From contig CM061223.1 in NCBI GenBank assembly GCA_030844895.1, positions 9,745,994 through 9,809,993 of the forward strand: a DNA stretch of 64,000 nt, given 5' to 3'. Positions 53,442-64,000 of this stretch are shown piece after piece. The notes below the pieces were generated by a model. The model was given only the letters and a program-made list of their open reading frames with translations, was not told the origin of the DNA and did not search any database. This DNA is from Ambrosia x helenae (lineage: Eukaryota > Streptophyta > Magnoliopsida > Asterales > Asteraceae). How positions within the stretch are numbered: position 1 is the first letter of the stretch; each line of letters opens with the position of its first letter. Position numbers and translations under genes: made by a program.

Positions 53442-55943
53442 TGTAACACCCCAACCGATGGCGGAAACATCGAGGTGTCACGTAGTGACGATTGTTCAAT
53501 AGCACATGGACTAAATTGTAAATATTAATAGTAAATAACTTCTATTGTTCAAAACGAAATACAAAGAGTCTTAATAGAAATTTCAAACATAGATAATAAA
53601 TGTTCAACATTTATTTAAGCACTAGGTCCAGCCTAAGCGTGAAAGCATGTAAGATCAAACGTCACCTGAAACATGTACAAACAATTTTGTCAACACATAT
53701 AATGTATTGGTGAGTACACCCGTTTGATATATATAGTATAAAATGTTTCGCAATTCATGTGTTGTATACCGTTTGCAAATATGTAATTAAGTAGTATCAG
53801 TCAAAACCAAACCTGAGAATAATGACTAACACATGACTAACAAACTGAATAATGAATTAACATGACAATGACCAAGATCCTCTCAAAAGAGTCTCAAGGG
53901 GGTATACCATAGTACTATTCACTGAAATGCTAAGCCGCCCAGCGGTTAATGATTAAGCATAATACACACCAAATCACATAAGGCAAACACACATGAGAAT
54001 TGCATTAAGTATAAGAAATAAAACTTGTTTAATAGGTACATGAATCATCCCGAAATAGTAAAACAGTAAAGAAAAGGGAAAGATATACTCACAGTTCGCT
54101 AAATATAAATTCCGAGAAAGTTCGTCGTAAAGGCTTAAGAATTCCGAAGAATTCAACCTATATATAAAAATACTAAATGAGGAAAATAACTAAAAAATCT
54201 AAGACGACGAATCATCTAAGGCATTAGGGCTTGCTAGACTCGTATTAGGGAAGATGAAATTATTAGTAATGATTTGAACGACAGTTTTTGAAATAAATAT
54301 ATTTACAACGAATTTAGTAAATGACTAAAACTCTTATGTTTTTCCCATATAGGTATAAATTCCATTTTATAGAAAAATAGCCTTGAAATAGAGTTAATGA
54401 TTTATATTTAATTAAACAATTTATTATTAAACCTAATTTAAATATAAATAGCATAAATAAGACAAGGTATGATCCCAAAATGATATTATTATGAGAAATA
54501 ATTATTTTATGATGTGGAATACTAAAATAATATTTCCATAATTTCTTTGCATTTAAAACATTTTTAATGAATTTAAATGATGTTTTAATGATTAAAATTA
54601 GTAAAAATAACAAAAATAATCATTTTATAAGAAATTATATTTTATTACAGTTTATTATTCATAGGAATAAATCTCCAGAAAATTTGAGGTTAAAATCTCT
54701 TAAAATGAATTTTTAATCATTTAATTATGATTAAAACGATTAAATTCAATAAAAATATAAAATTGATGCATTTTCCGGAAAATAAAAGTGTGGAAATCTT
54801 ATTTTAGATGTCAAGATGTTATGTCTAAATTTTCATAATTTTTGGATAAATAATGGATTTATTACAAATATTCTAACTTTATATGTCATATATATACATA
54901 ATCAAGGAAAAGAAATATAAACCAAAAAAAATGGTGGTCCAAGGGGGTCGAACCCGGATCCCCATGGTGTAACCCAACAGTCTTAACCACTAGTCCATCT
55001 ATGCCATTTGTTAACATATCTGATCTTGAATTGTATTTATGTTATTAATAAAAGTGTCTTCTTCCCCAAATTATCTAGCTAAGAACCCTAATCCTTACCA
55101 AATCCAATTCAATCATATGAGTGATCTGTAATAAGGGGGTTTTAGCCTATAATACTCGACTAAGACATAGCAAACAAGATTAGACACTTACAACTCGTTT
55201 TCGGCTCACAATTGAAGCTTCTTTGTCTCGCAAAAAAAAACGCAAATAAAGGCTTCCTGGACGTGTTTTTGTATGAATTTTGTTGTGGGTTTTGTTGTGT
55301 AATGGTGCAGAGGTAAAGTGGTGAGATCAATTCATATTTATAAGCGAAAAACGAGCGTTTCTCTTGGTATAAAAGCTTCCGATCGGTTTCAGGTTTGAGG
55401 TCATTAAAGACACCTTAAAACCTTGTTGAAACGCGTAATAATTAGCCAAATGAGTCGAATAATGATGGAGAAAACGTTTGGAATGCTAAAACGTTGAAAC
55501 GGACGCTTAAATAAGGGTTAAAGGTCTCGCCGGAATAAATTCCGGCGGCCGGAAATGGGCCTTGGCTGGAATATCGAGCAGCAGCAGATAGAGTTTTTTT
55601 TTTCTTTTAAACTTTCAGGATTTGGCAATAATAGCCCCTCACATTTAATCTTAGTTAATTTTTAAGGTTTCCTTGTTAAAATTTCCTTTATAACCACTAA
55701 CCTAGTTAATTAATTAACTCAAAACTTGTATAACTAGGAATTTATATGATATACGTATATTTTCCGAATAACGTTGCAACATACGCGTTAAACTTAAATC
55801 GAGATTGAGATCCAAAAAGAACATGCAATTAATATAACTTAAATTTCGCACATTTATTAAATTTGAAAGCGACAACAATTACAGGAAATATTAGAAGGAC
55901 TAAAATTGTAAACTAGATAAAGTCGAGGGTGACGAATGTCACA
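53442..55943 (-). mobile_element. Solo LTR (about 2.5 kb) inserted in the Copia element
   Basis: It runs from TGTAACACCCCAACC to AATGTCACA and is flanked by CAAAG (53437-53441, 55944-55948). The Copia frame continues on either side. A TATAAATA box on the minus strand at about 55335-55342 gives the orientation. No coding domain is visible, so a solo LTR is the simplest reading. It is related to the LTRs at 18190-20286 and 57088-58984. Confidence 0.8.
54935..55010 (-). repeat. tRNA-like segment inside the LTR
   Basis: On the minus strand there is GGCATAGATGGACTAGTGGTTAAGAC-type text with an A box (about 55005-54980) and GGGTTCGACCCC (about 54953-54964), a near-perfect B box in a T-arm-like hairpin. 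The anticodon stem is poor, so it is not a tRNA gene; it is more likely a tRNA-derived piece. Confidence 0.5.
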
Positions 55944-55948
55944 CAAAG

Positions 55949-56400
55949 GTTCTTTGTTCAGTCTAACTGGTTATGCAGATTTAGATTGGGCTAAATGTGT
56001 ATACTCTAGGAAATCTGTTACTGGGTATTGTATCTTTTTAGGGAATTCACTTATATCTTGAAAAAGGAAAAACAAGTCCACCATTTCTCGATCTACAGCC
56101 GAAGCTAAATATCAAGCTATGTGCATTGCAACATATGAAATCATGTGGATTTTCAATTTGCTAAGTGAATTGAGCATTTAGGTAAATCTTCCAGTTGCTC
56201 TACATTATGATAATTATGCTGCAATTGCAGCAAATCCTGTATTCTACGACAAAACAAAACACTTTGAAATTGACCTATTTTCCTTAAGAGAAAAAATAAC
56301 TAAAGGTTGCATTAAAATAGTTAACATCAAAACAGAAAACCAGATTGTTGATATATTTACAAAAGGGTTTAAATATATATCAGGATGTTCAAATTTGTAA
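55949..56400 (+). pseudogene. Copia RNase H remnant
   Basis: This continues the Copia frame after the inserted LTR: LTGYADLDWAKCVYSRKSVT, GYCIFLGN, STISRSTAEAKYQAM, ALHYDNYAAIAANPVFYDKT and KHFEIDLF. At least two in-frame stops occur (about 56058 and 56178). The active-site acidic positions lie in YADLDW, AEAKY and YDN. Confidence 0.85.
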
Positions 56401-56441
56401 TTGGATAAAAATGTATGATGTTTTTGGTTATGAAAGAGGGG

Positions 56442-58999
56442 TGTTAAAAATATAAATATAAATATAAATATTTATATTTCATATCACTTTTATATATTTA
56501 TTTCATAATGTTCTTATTTCATATTTGGTGTTTTGTGTTTTGTAACATATGTTTGTGGGAGTTGGATTGGATGTTGATATGATGTTGACTAGGATGCTAG
56601 TTTTGTTACTGATTGGGCAAAGAGAGGTGTAGCAGATATTTGGGTTGTTCATGTTATTCCTTTTCATCCGAATGGTGGGCTTAGCACTTATGGGCTTCGC
56701 CCAAGTCTTCAGTCAGCCCAAGCCCTTTAGGCTCTTTTCCCACTGACTCTCCTTGGCTATATAAGGAGAGTCTCTGGACTCTTCTAGGGTTTCTTAACCA
56801 GTCGTTCTCTTTGAGTCTTTCTAGTCTTCTCTCTATATTTTTTGTTTCTCTCTTGATTTAGGGTTTGGTCATAAGATCTTGTATTCCTTAGTCGTGTAGA
56901 TCATCAGTTGATGATCTAATAGAGAGTAGTTGTAGATCATCTGTCAATGATCTAAGTAGAGAGTTATATAGATTAGTTTGTTGTTTAGATCTTGTTGTGT
57001 TTAAGCAAGATTTGTGTTTGTGAAGATTGTTTCTGGTTATTTGATCAGTTTATTGAAGTTTTTGAGTTTTTTGGTTCTGGTCATATTTGTAACATCGCGT
57101 AATTTTTACTTTTACATATATTTTAAATTCTATGTTTAACAAATTCCAAGTTCGCCTTTATCCGCTTCTTTTTTTTCCTACCAATTCATGACGAGTCGTC
57201 ATTATAATTTATCCTAATCAGTTTAGGCGTCATAACAAGAAACTCATTTAGTTAAGATCCTAATATATATTTATTTTTTTAAACATATATTTCTATAATA
57301 ATAATAATAATTTTTAGTTTAGAAAAAAAATAATAAAAAATAAAAATAAAAAATGAGAAAACGTGATCTTAGTTGTTAGCTTTGACTTTTGGCAACAAAC
57401 AAACAACATAACAATTTATGTTGATTACTCGTTTTTTTTCTTTTAATTTGATGGTACAGTAACATAAAGAACTAGGATATTTACTTAACAACCAACCTTA
57501 ACCCCCAACTAATCTCTTTCTAACCACCCTAATAACTCAATTTAATACACAACCACCTTAACCCACTTATAAATACACCACCTCCCTACACCTTAACCTC
57601 TTGTTCATCTCATTTCTCCTATAACTCTCTCTAATTTTCAAGTTTCTTGAGCAAACTTTCTGAAAACATATCTGTAAGTTTCTAAGCTCAAACTTCCATC
57701 TCTTTTCTGTTTTTTCTTCTATTTTCTATCCAAAACTCCTTGGAGAAACCTCTAGGATCTTCCCCATATTTATCCACATGAGTGTGATAAGGGTAGAGCA
57801 CCTAAAAGAGGTCCCAAAGGTGTTTATTTTCTGATTCGTTTTTATGTTCTTAGTTAAACTATGTATTATTATAAACTACTTTCAATCTTCTATCTTATTG
57901 TCCTATTAGTAATCTTTTGGAAGGTTTGTGGTTACACCCTACCTTACCAACTCTCTTGACCCTTCTTGTGCTATGGATTTATCCACACTAGAAAGGGGAA
58001 ATCCCGTGTCCAAAACCCACGCTTACTTCATAAGCGAAGCGGTTATGACATGAACTTATCAATTGGATTCACATTCCTAACCTTATACCATCCGAATCAT
58101 CTATGATGATTTTGTGCTTGGTCTAACTTATTCTCATGACCATCCGGATTGCCTTAAAGGCGATTTGTGTTTTGGTTTGCCTAAAAGGCTTGCATGACTC
58201 TCGTGAATCTATAATCTAAACTCGAACATAAGACCTCTAATTCTTAATCCTAGTTAATCGGAGCTAAGGCTTAAACTACCAAGACTTACCTTTGGAAACT
58301 ATATCAAGACGTACCCAAAGGTGAGTTCATACTTGTCCCCCTTTTATTCTTTATTCTTTGGGGCTCAACATGTATCACTATCAAAACTTAAACGATTTCA
58401 TACTCTTAAAAACTATTATGCTCAATCTAAGTGCTATTATGCTATGCTATGCTAGAATTCGAAGTCTTACATACAAATGTACGATTAGTTAACAACCCAC
58501 CTTACATGTATAGCGCTATAGGTTGACACGCCGCCCCCTTTATGGGTCATGATAAGATGAAGTCTTTTGTGTTATCGAGTGTTGTTGCCGTTTGTATGGT
58601 TCTACGTGCATATGCCTATAACATGATGATTCGAGTAGACTTTTCTATACTATGTACTTAGACTCAAACTACTATGCTCACCAATGCTTTATGTGTTGAC
58701 GGATATTTTATACATGTTGCAGGAAATGTTTAATGCAGGTTTATTAAGAAAACTACTTAGGATTGGACTAGAAACTCGCAACTAGTTTAATTTTCTATGT
58801 TTTGATGTTATACTTTCCTTTTCATGAAACAATTTGTATTTCGTTATCTTTTAGACAATGATTATGCTATGAATGAAATTTTATCTTTAAATTATATTGT
58901 CACGAATTCTAGTGTTGTGAAGTCTTTGAACAATCTATCCCAAGTCTCGCCCCGATGTATTCCGCCATCAGTTGGGGTGTGACAATATTTGTTGTCACA
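56442..58999 (+). mobile_element. Copia 3' LTR, itself split by a solo LTR
   Basis: It starts TGTTAAAAATATAAATA directly after the purine tract GAAAGAGGGG. It has a CTATATAAGGAG TATA box at about 56757. It is cut at 57087 by another LTR and seems to resume at 58990 with TGTTGTCACA. The end is approximate. Confidence 0.65.
57088..58984 (+). mobile_element. Solo LTR, 1.9 kb, with ATATT duplication
   Basis: It runs from TGTAACATCGCG to CCATCAGTTGGGGTGTGACA and is flanked by ATATT (57083-57087, 58985-58989). TATAAATACACC at about 57569 gives plus orientation, followed by a CT-rich transcribed part. It belongs to the same LTR group as 53442-55943. Confidence 0.85.
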
Positions 59000-59422
59000 A
59001 AATCTGACAGCACAACCCTCCATGGGCCGTGGAGGGTATCAGTGCAATAAATGTGGTCAACATTAACAAGTCTAAACAGTCATAGGGGTCTCAATGAGTC
59101 ATGGAGGGATGGTTGGTAGGGAGCATTAAACCCTTGTCGAGTCGTATAGGGCTCCATGGGCCGTGTATAACTACGAGGTATGACGTCAATCAATGAACAG
59201 ACTAATTTACATGTGTCAGCCTAAAAAAGCAAGCCCTCTACGGGCTATTGAGGGCTCCACAGGCCATGGAGGTCTAGGTTAGTGGGTGCATTTAACCCTA
59301 CACGGCCTGTAAGGATATACACGGGCCGTATAGGTCCATATTTATCTCCTTGTGCCGAACATCATTTTCAGACAACGAAAACAAAAAAAACAAAACTCTC
59401 CCCGGAATACCAAGCTATCACG

Positions 59423-59797
59423 ATGTCTTCGGGGAACCTCAGTGATGTTTCGGGTGAATGAGGGTATTCATCTAACATATCTTACGTCTTGAAAAACGAT
59501 TTCAGACCCGTGGTTGAACGTGGTGAGGAAGAGGTTAGATCCGTTGTTCACTGTAGTGACGGGAAGGTGTTGCCCAATTTGAACCAGCTGCCAGATTTAA
59601 ACCAGGAGTACATAGAAGAACGAGAGTCATTTGACATACTACCAAGCCATCTGCAGTACGCATGCGAGACTTACCATTCGCACGAGGAGGGTCATGGCAC
59701 CTTCAAGGATTCACACGAGGAAGGTGTTAAGGACTTCCAGGAAGGTGATAACGGCCGTGAGGAACTTAACCCAGATGTTTCATTTGAAACAAGTTAG
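59423..59797 (+). pseudogene. Unknown frame with early in-frame stop
   Basis: From ATG 59423 it reads MSSGNLSDVSGE, then TGA at 59459. The same frame stays open for another 112 codons (GYSSNISYVLKNDFRPVVER to DVSFETS). It is acidic, with PNLNQLPDLNQEYIEERES and repeated SHEEG/DSHEEG. I do not recognise it. The sustained frame after the stop suggests a recently broken gene or a transposon accessory frame. Confidence 0.35.
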
Positions 59798-62473
59798 GTG
59801 TGTTTATGTATTTACACTTGTTTATAATTTAGACCCGTGCATATTTGACCTCTTACATATTTAGACTCGTATATATTTAGCCCCATACATAATGTTGGTT
59901 AAATGTGTTTTAGGGTTTGTGGGATTTCGTCTTGTATATATTTTGCCTCGTACATAATTTTGGTTAAATGTGTTTAAGGGTTTGCTGATATCTGATTTGC
60001 GAAGAAATACTATTAATATTTATTGTATATCGTAGTTTAGTTGTTATTATAATGTCGAAAATTTAAATTGTTAATATATATATTATTCGAAAATGATTTT
60101 TAGTTGTTATTTTAATGTCAAAAACTTAAATTGTTAACATATATATTATTCAAAAATCTCAAAGATATAAAATAATATCTAGAAAACGCGTATATCTTTT
60201 GACTCGTATAAATTTTGACTAGACTCGTATATAAATTTTTCAGCTAATTCACTAATCATGTATAAGCAAGTCACTAATCATGTTAAGATAGTATATATGT
60301 GTTTTTACCAACTATTACATATAAGAACATGCTAAGTACATATATATTCGCAAATGTTGTCAGTTTGGTAAAAATCTATTTGTTTTGTATTTTGACTGGT
60401 GTTGCTAGGAAAATTGATTACAAAGGTTGCTAAGCTGCTTAAATATAGCCTTTGATTCTTAGACACCAGGTAAATCTCTAGCTAATAGGTGATAATTAAT
60501 CACCCCACCATGCACGCCTCTTAAATCTTTTTAATGTATGTACTTTGAAATCGACTGAGATGTGGTGAATTGAAATAGATTCTTAAATCATGTATGAGTA
60601 GAGGAAATAATCAGGAGACGTGAAAAGTTACCATCCTACAATTTTTTTAGTCGATAACAGTCAGATCATTTTTATTTATCTTCAAAATAAATTTTATTGC
60701 TTACCTATTGATTGTTTTATTCGGTGTCACCCAAGGTAATCGATTGTATATCCATAATAAAGATTGAACATGTATGTCATTCTTTCACATATGCTCATTT
60801 TACACATTAGAATCACCTATCATCATCATCATGTCATATCATTTGATGCCAGGTTTGTTGTTTTTTTCCATGTTCACATCGCAGCTTTAAAGTGTCTTGA
60901 GGAAGTGAGAAAATTGTACAGAGACTTCACTTGAGCAAGAGGTGCACACGTATAATTAGAAGTATGTTTTATGAGTTATCTAGTGTCGATCCTTTATAAA
61001 AAAATTCTGAAAGAAACGACATATTTCTTTTATTGTACACACATTTTATCACTTCATATTAGATTTGTCTATCCCGAGAAACTTCCGAAGGATAAACTAG
61101 CGTATAATATATTGGTTATACTCGGTTTTTAATTAATTTATAGCGAAATATGGGCAATATAAACCCGTCATAAGAGCACACTCAAAATTTATATAAAATA
61201 TTAAAAGAAAAAAGCTATATCTTAAATGAAAAACAAAAATAAATTAAAAAAATTTCAAACTGCCACATTAGTAGAGTGTAATTGCTGATTTAATTTTGTG
61301 GACACTAAAGTTAACTACAACTCTACAAGGCATTTTTAGATCAACGAGTGACCCCTACAATTTTGGTTCATTGAAAATAATTCCATTCCTATTTTGACAA
61401 GTATACTTCATTTTTTAGTTAATTGAATGTTTGCAGGATTGTTAAAAAAAAACAAAGAAATATGTAGATGAGGGTTCGTTTCAACACCACATAATATAGG
61501 AGAGAACAAATTTGAAAACTATATATCACTTTGAAAATACACATCCAAACATGAAACACCTCCTTACATTAAAGCAAGCTACCAAAATAAGTTTATGTGA
61601 AATCAGGTCATAACCCTAGCCACCTCAGCCTGTAAAACTAAATCTATTACTAGTCAAGTAATTACTTGTCATATTCCTTGAAATTCCATGCAAGAAATTA
61701 TAGTAGTGCACTTATGTAGTTATGTGATGTCTAAAACACAAAATTAGGAAGGATGGACACCTCAAATGCAACCTTGAGATGGTTAAGTTGTTTATCCATA
61801 TCGATGATTCACTGGCTATAAGCCAGCAATGGTGACGACTGGCTAGTTGTGTGAACCTGAAAAATAGCCTCCTATTAACTATTCAAATTAATAAAATTTA
61901 GGTGGCAAGATAGGCAGGTTAGGTTAGGTATATGTAAAATTGGGTATGGGGGCAAAATCTCAAAATAAATGATTTTTATGGGCTGGGTTGGTTAGGATTT
62001 AAGATTGTTGGTAAAAAGAAATGTTTATATAAACGTTTAACAATTTTATTTCAATTTTTAGTTAAATGGTTTAGGAGGTTTGATAAATCAAGCACACATT
62101 TTACGCGACCATCTGCCCATATGAGCTTTCCTTTTTGTTAATATTTATTTATTTTACATATTCGAGATAAAACATGACCCAAATAAGTCGTTATTATGTA
62201 AATTGATAAAGCTTGTCACCTCTAATAAAAAATTTGAAAAGAAAAAAAAAGTAACAAAGAAAGTACCACCCCATTGCCTATCAAGTAACTCAAATGGCCA
62301 TTTTTTGACACTAAAAAATAGGGGAAAAAAATCAAAACAAAAACTTAATTACAATTCACTGTGCTATATTCATTTCTGGACCAACATGGTCCTTAGCAAT
62401 TATCATCTAGTTATGATGCAAGGGTAGGGGTCCATGACAGCCCCACACATAAAGGTAGAACTTTTGTTATACT
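59798..62473. other. Unassigned AT-rich sequence
   Basis: A Helitron-like 3' remnant (TTTGTCTATCCCGAG, then AAACTAG) lies at about 61063-61100, matching the family at 11100-12105. Otherwise no supported feature was found. Confidence 0.45.
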
Positions 62474-62482
62474 AAAAAAAAC

Positions 62483-62737
62483 CATTGTTTTGAAACCTGG
62501 ACCGGACCCCCCGGTCGGATCGGTTGGATCAGGAACCGGGGGTCAAACCAGTCCGAGTCGGGGTATTGAACCGGTGAACCAGGTTTTAAAGGGGTTGAAC
62601 CGGATTTTTTTTATTTTTTAAAAATTTACCCTATTAATTTTACGACACTATCTGGTTCTTACATCCGGTTGGACGGGTCAGACTGGTGAACCGGTAAGGA
62701 GACCGGTTCAACGTCCGGTTCGATTTTGAAAACCTTG
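62483..62737. mobile_element. hAT-like MITE, CCGGT-rich
   Basis: The ends are CATTGTTTTGAAACC and GATTTTGAAAACCTTG, flanked by A(8)C on both sides (62474-62482, 62738-62746). The subterminal sequence is rich in CCGGT/ACCGG. It has the same layout as the SMT1 intron elements. Confidence 0.7.
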
Positions 62738-63274
62738 AAAAAAAACATAACAAATCAGGAGATCAATTTCACTCAATCTGAGTTATTTGTCCTTGTTAAA
62801 GGTTGAAAATAAATGGGCCGGGCCCAGGCGGTTTGGGTAATGAATTGAAATGTGTTGGACTTGGATAGAAAGTTGGGAACAGTTAGTTTTGAAAACCCAT
62901 GAGCTTTTTTGTTTATTTTTTTAAATGTTGCAAATCTTTAATCTTTATATGATTACTGAAACTACAGTATAAAAAATAATAATCTAAATTTATAAAGCGA
63001 TAGAACAGGCTGTAAGCATGTAGAAATAAGGACACTTTAGCCTGTTTGACCCGTCCATAATGCAACTTATTTGTTGTAAGCTGGATTTTTTTTTGTCTCA
63101 TTAAATAATCTTTCAAGTTTCAAATTATTTGAATAAATACATGGTTAATATAATGCTAAATTTATGAACTATGAATCTCTACTATAATTTAGCCATTGTC
63201 GTGTTTAAAGGCAAAGTTTTGTTTGTGGTGAAAAAAATAAATAAACAACACGTGGGTAAAAAGGGATTCAAACT

Positions 63275-63523
63275 AGTTACATTTGGAGGACATTGGTGGA
63301 TGGGAAATGAGGGATGACCCGGCCATTGGCTTGGGTTCGAGTCCTGATCCCGACCGGTTTTACCGACTATTTCACCGTCGTGCCTTCGGGCGGGTGAGTG
63401 GTCGGGTTTTCCCGGGAATTGGTGGCAATTGGTGGCCCGGGTACTCTCGAGTACCTGATTTGCCAAAAGGGTGCCCGAGAGTGCTCGGAATTGATTCGTT
63501 GGCCGTTAAAAAAAAAAAAAAAG
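63275..63523 (+). repeat. SINE with poly-A tail
   Basis: GGGTTCGAGTCCTG (about 63332) is a perfect B box. The GC-rich body ends in a run of about 14 A. GGGATTCAAACT is duplicated at 63263-63274 and 63524-63535. It is a different family from the SINEs at 31841 and 40731. Confidence 0.75.
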
Positions 63524-63608
63524 GGGATTCAAACTCGCATGGGCATGAAACTTCATTAAGAAAATGCAAATCCATCAAAGCACCAACTTGAATGTTAGAT
63601 TTCTCACA

Positions 63609-63611
<3 letters not shown>

Positions 63612-63650
<39 letters not shown>
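63612..63650. repeat. (TA)n microsatellite
   Basis: A pure TA run followed by CAAGAAATATGCACAC. Nothing further is recognised to the end of the window, apart from a short GGGTTAGGGTTTG at 63818. Confidence 0.9.
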
Positions 63651-63651
<1 letters not shown>

Positions 63652-64000
63652 AGAAATATGCACACAATTAAAAAATAAATTACATAGTGGATGGCAAGTG
63701 GCATCCACTAATAAAAACCACAGCCTACTCCAATCAATCATATAAAATCATTGTACGAGTCGTTTGATAGTGTTATATAGATAAGTTTGGTGTTATTGGT
63801 GTTGTTGGGTTGTTAGGGTTAGGGTTTGTGTTTAGTTCTAGTCATGTGATCAAATCTAGTTTGTCTGTTGGTTTGTCGTTTGGTCGAAATTTGAAACAAA
63901 GGGTTCATAATCATACGACTTTTTAAACGAAAGGGGTTTTGAATAGATTGGAAACAGTTGTTGCGTTTGGGTTGATTTTTGGTATGATTGTCGGTTCGGT

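Noticed and set aside
54935..55010. A true tRNA gene
   Set aside because: The A and B boxes are good, but the anticodon and acceptor stems do not pair well.
63795..63832. Telomere-like repeat
   Set aside because: Only about two TTAGGG-like units occur, which is too few to mean anything.

Overview
The window is nuclear DNA from a flowering plant. It is AT-rich, with spliceosomal introns, long (TA)n tracts and dense layers of transposons. The RuBisCO small subunit, with its transit peptide and the MKVWPP start of the mature protein, looks like the form found in daisy-family plants. The transposon ends fit the same group. I therefore suggest Asteraceae, possibly the chrysanthemum/tansy side; this rests on recall of the family, not on a search.

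Five genes look functional. They are rbcS (8506-9042, minus, with no introns), SMT1 sterol C-24 methyltransferase (21903-26476, plus, 13 coding exons), a 73-residue conserved plant protein of unknown role (29324-29545, plus), a plastoglobulin/fibrillin of the PAP10 type (42326-44928, plus, 8 exons) and an OBERON4/TITANIA-type PHD protein (46359-49939, minus, 2 coding exons joined by a GC-AG intron). A broken ferredoxin:thioredoxin reductase variable-chain copy lies just after PAP10. The genes are unrelated housekeeping or developmental genes and do not form a pathway cluster. Three of them (rbcS, SMT1, PAP10) concern plastid or membrane biology, which is probably chance.

The rest is mostly mobile DNA. 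At 1-3.6 kb there is a chain of foldback elements separated by (TA)n tracts. At 10-15.5 kb there are nested Helitron-like elements, one holding a full Cassandra TRIM with 5S-like LTRs and another holding a captured GRF zinc-finger exon. SMT1 carries three hAT-like miniature elements in its introns. At 32.9-36.15 kb lies a dead retroelement with reverse transcriptase, zinc fingers and a restriction-like endonuclease, rearranged exactly as twin priming predicts, with target duplications on both sides. At 37.5-40.6 kb a LINE is split by a hAT element that itself holds two smaller hAT elements. At 52.6-59 kb a Copia element is split by two solo LTRs. Several tRNA-derived SINE copies with target duplications are present.

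The best candidate for a little-described system is the reverse transcriptase plus PD-(D/E)XK retroelement. Next are the intronless rbcS with a normal-looking promoter and the shared CATTGTGTC minisatellite. Exon borders were worked out by hand from splice sites and frame; target-site duplications were read directly.
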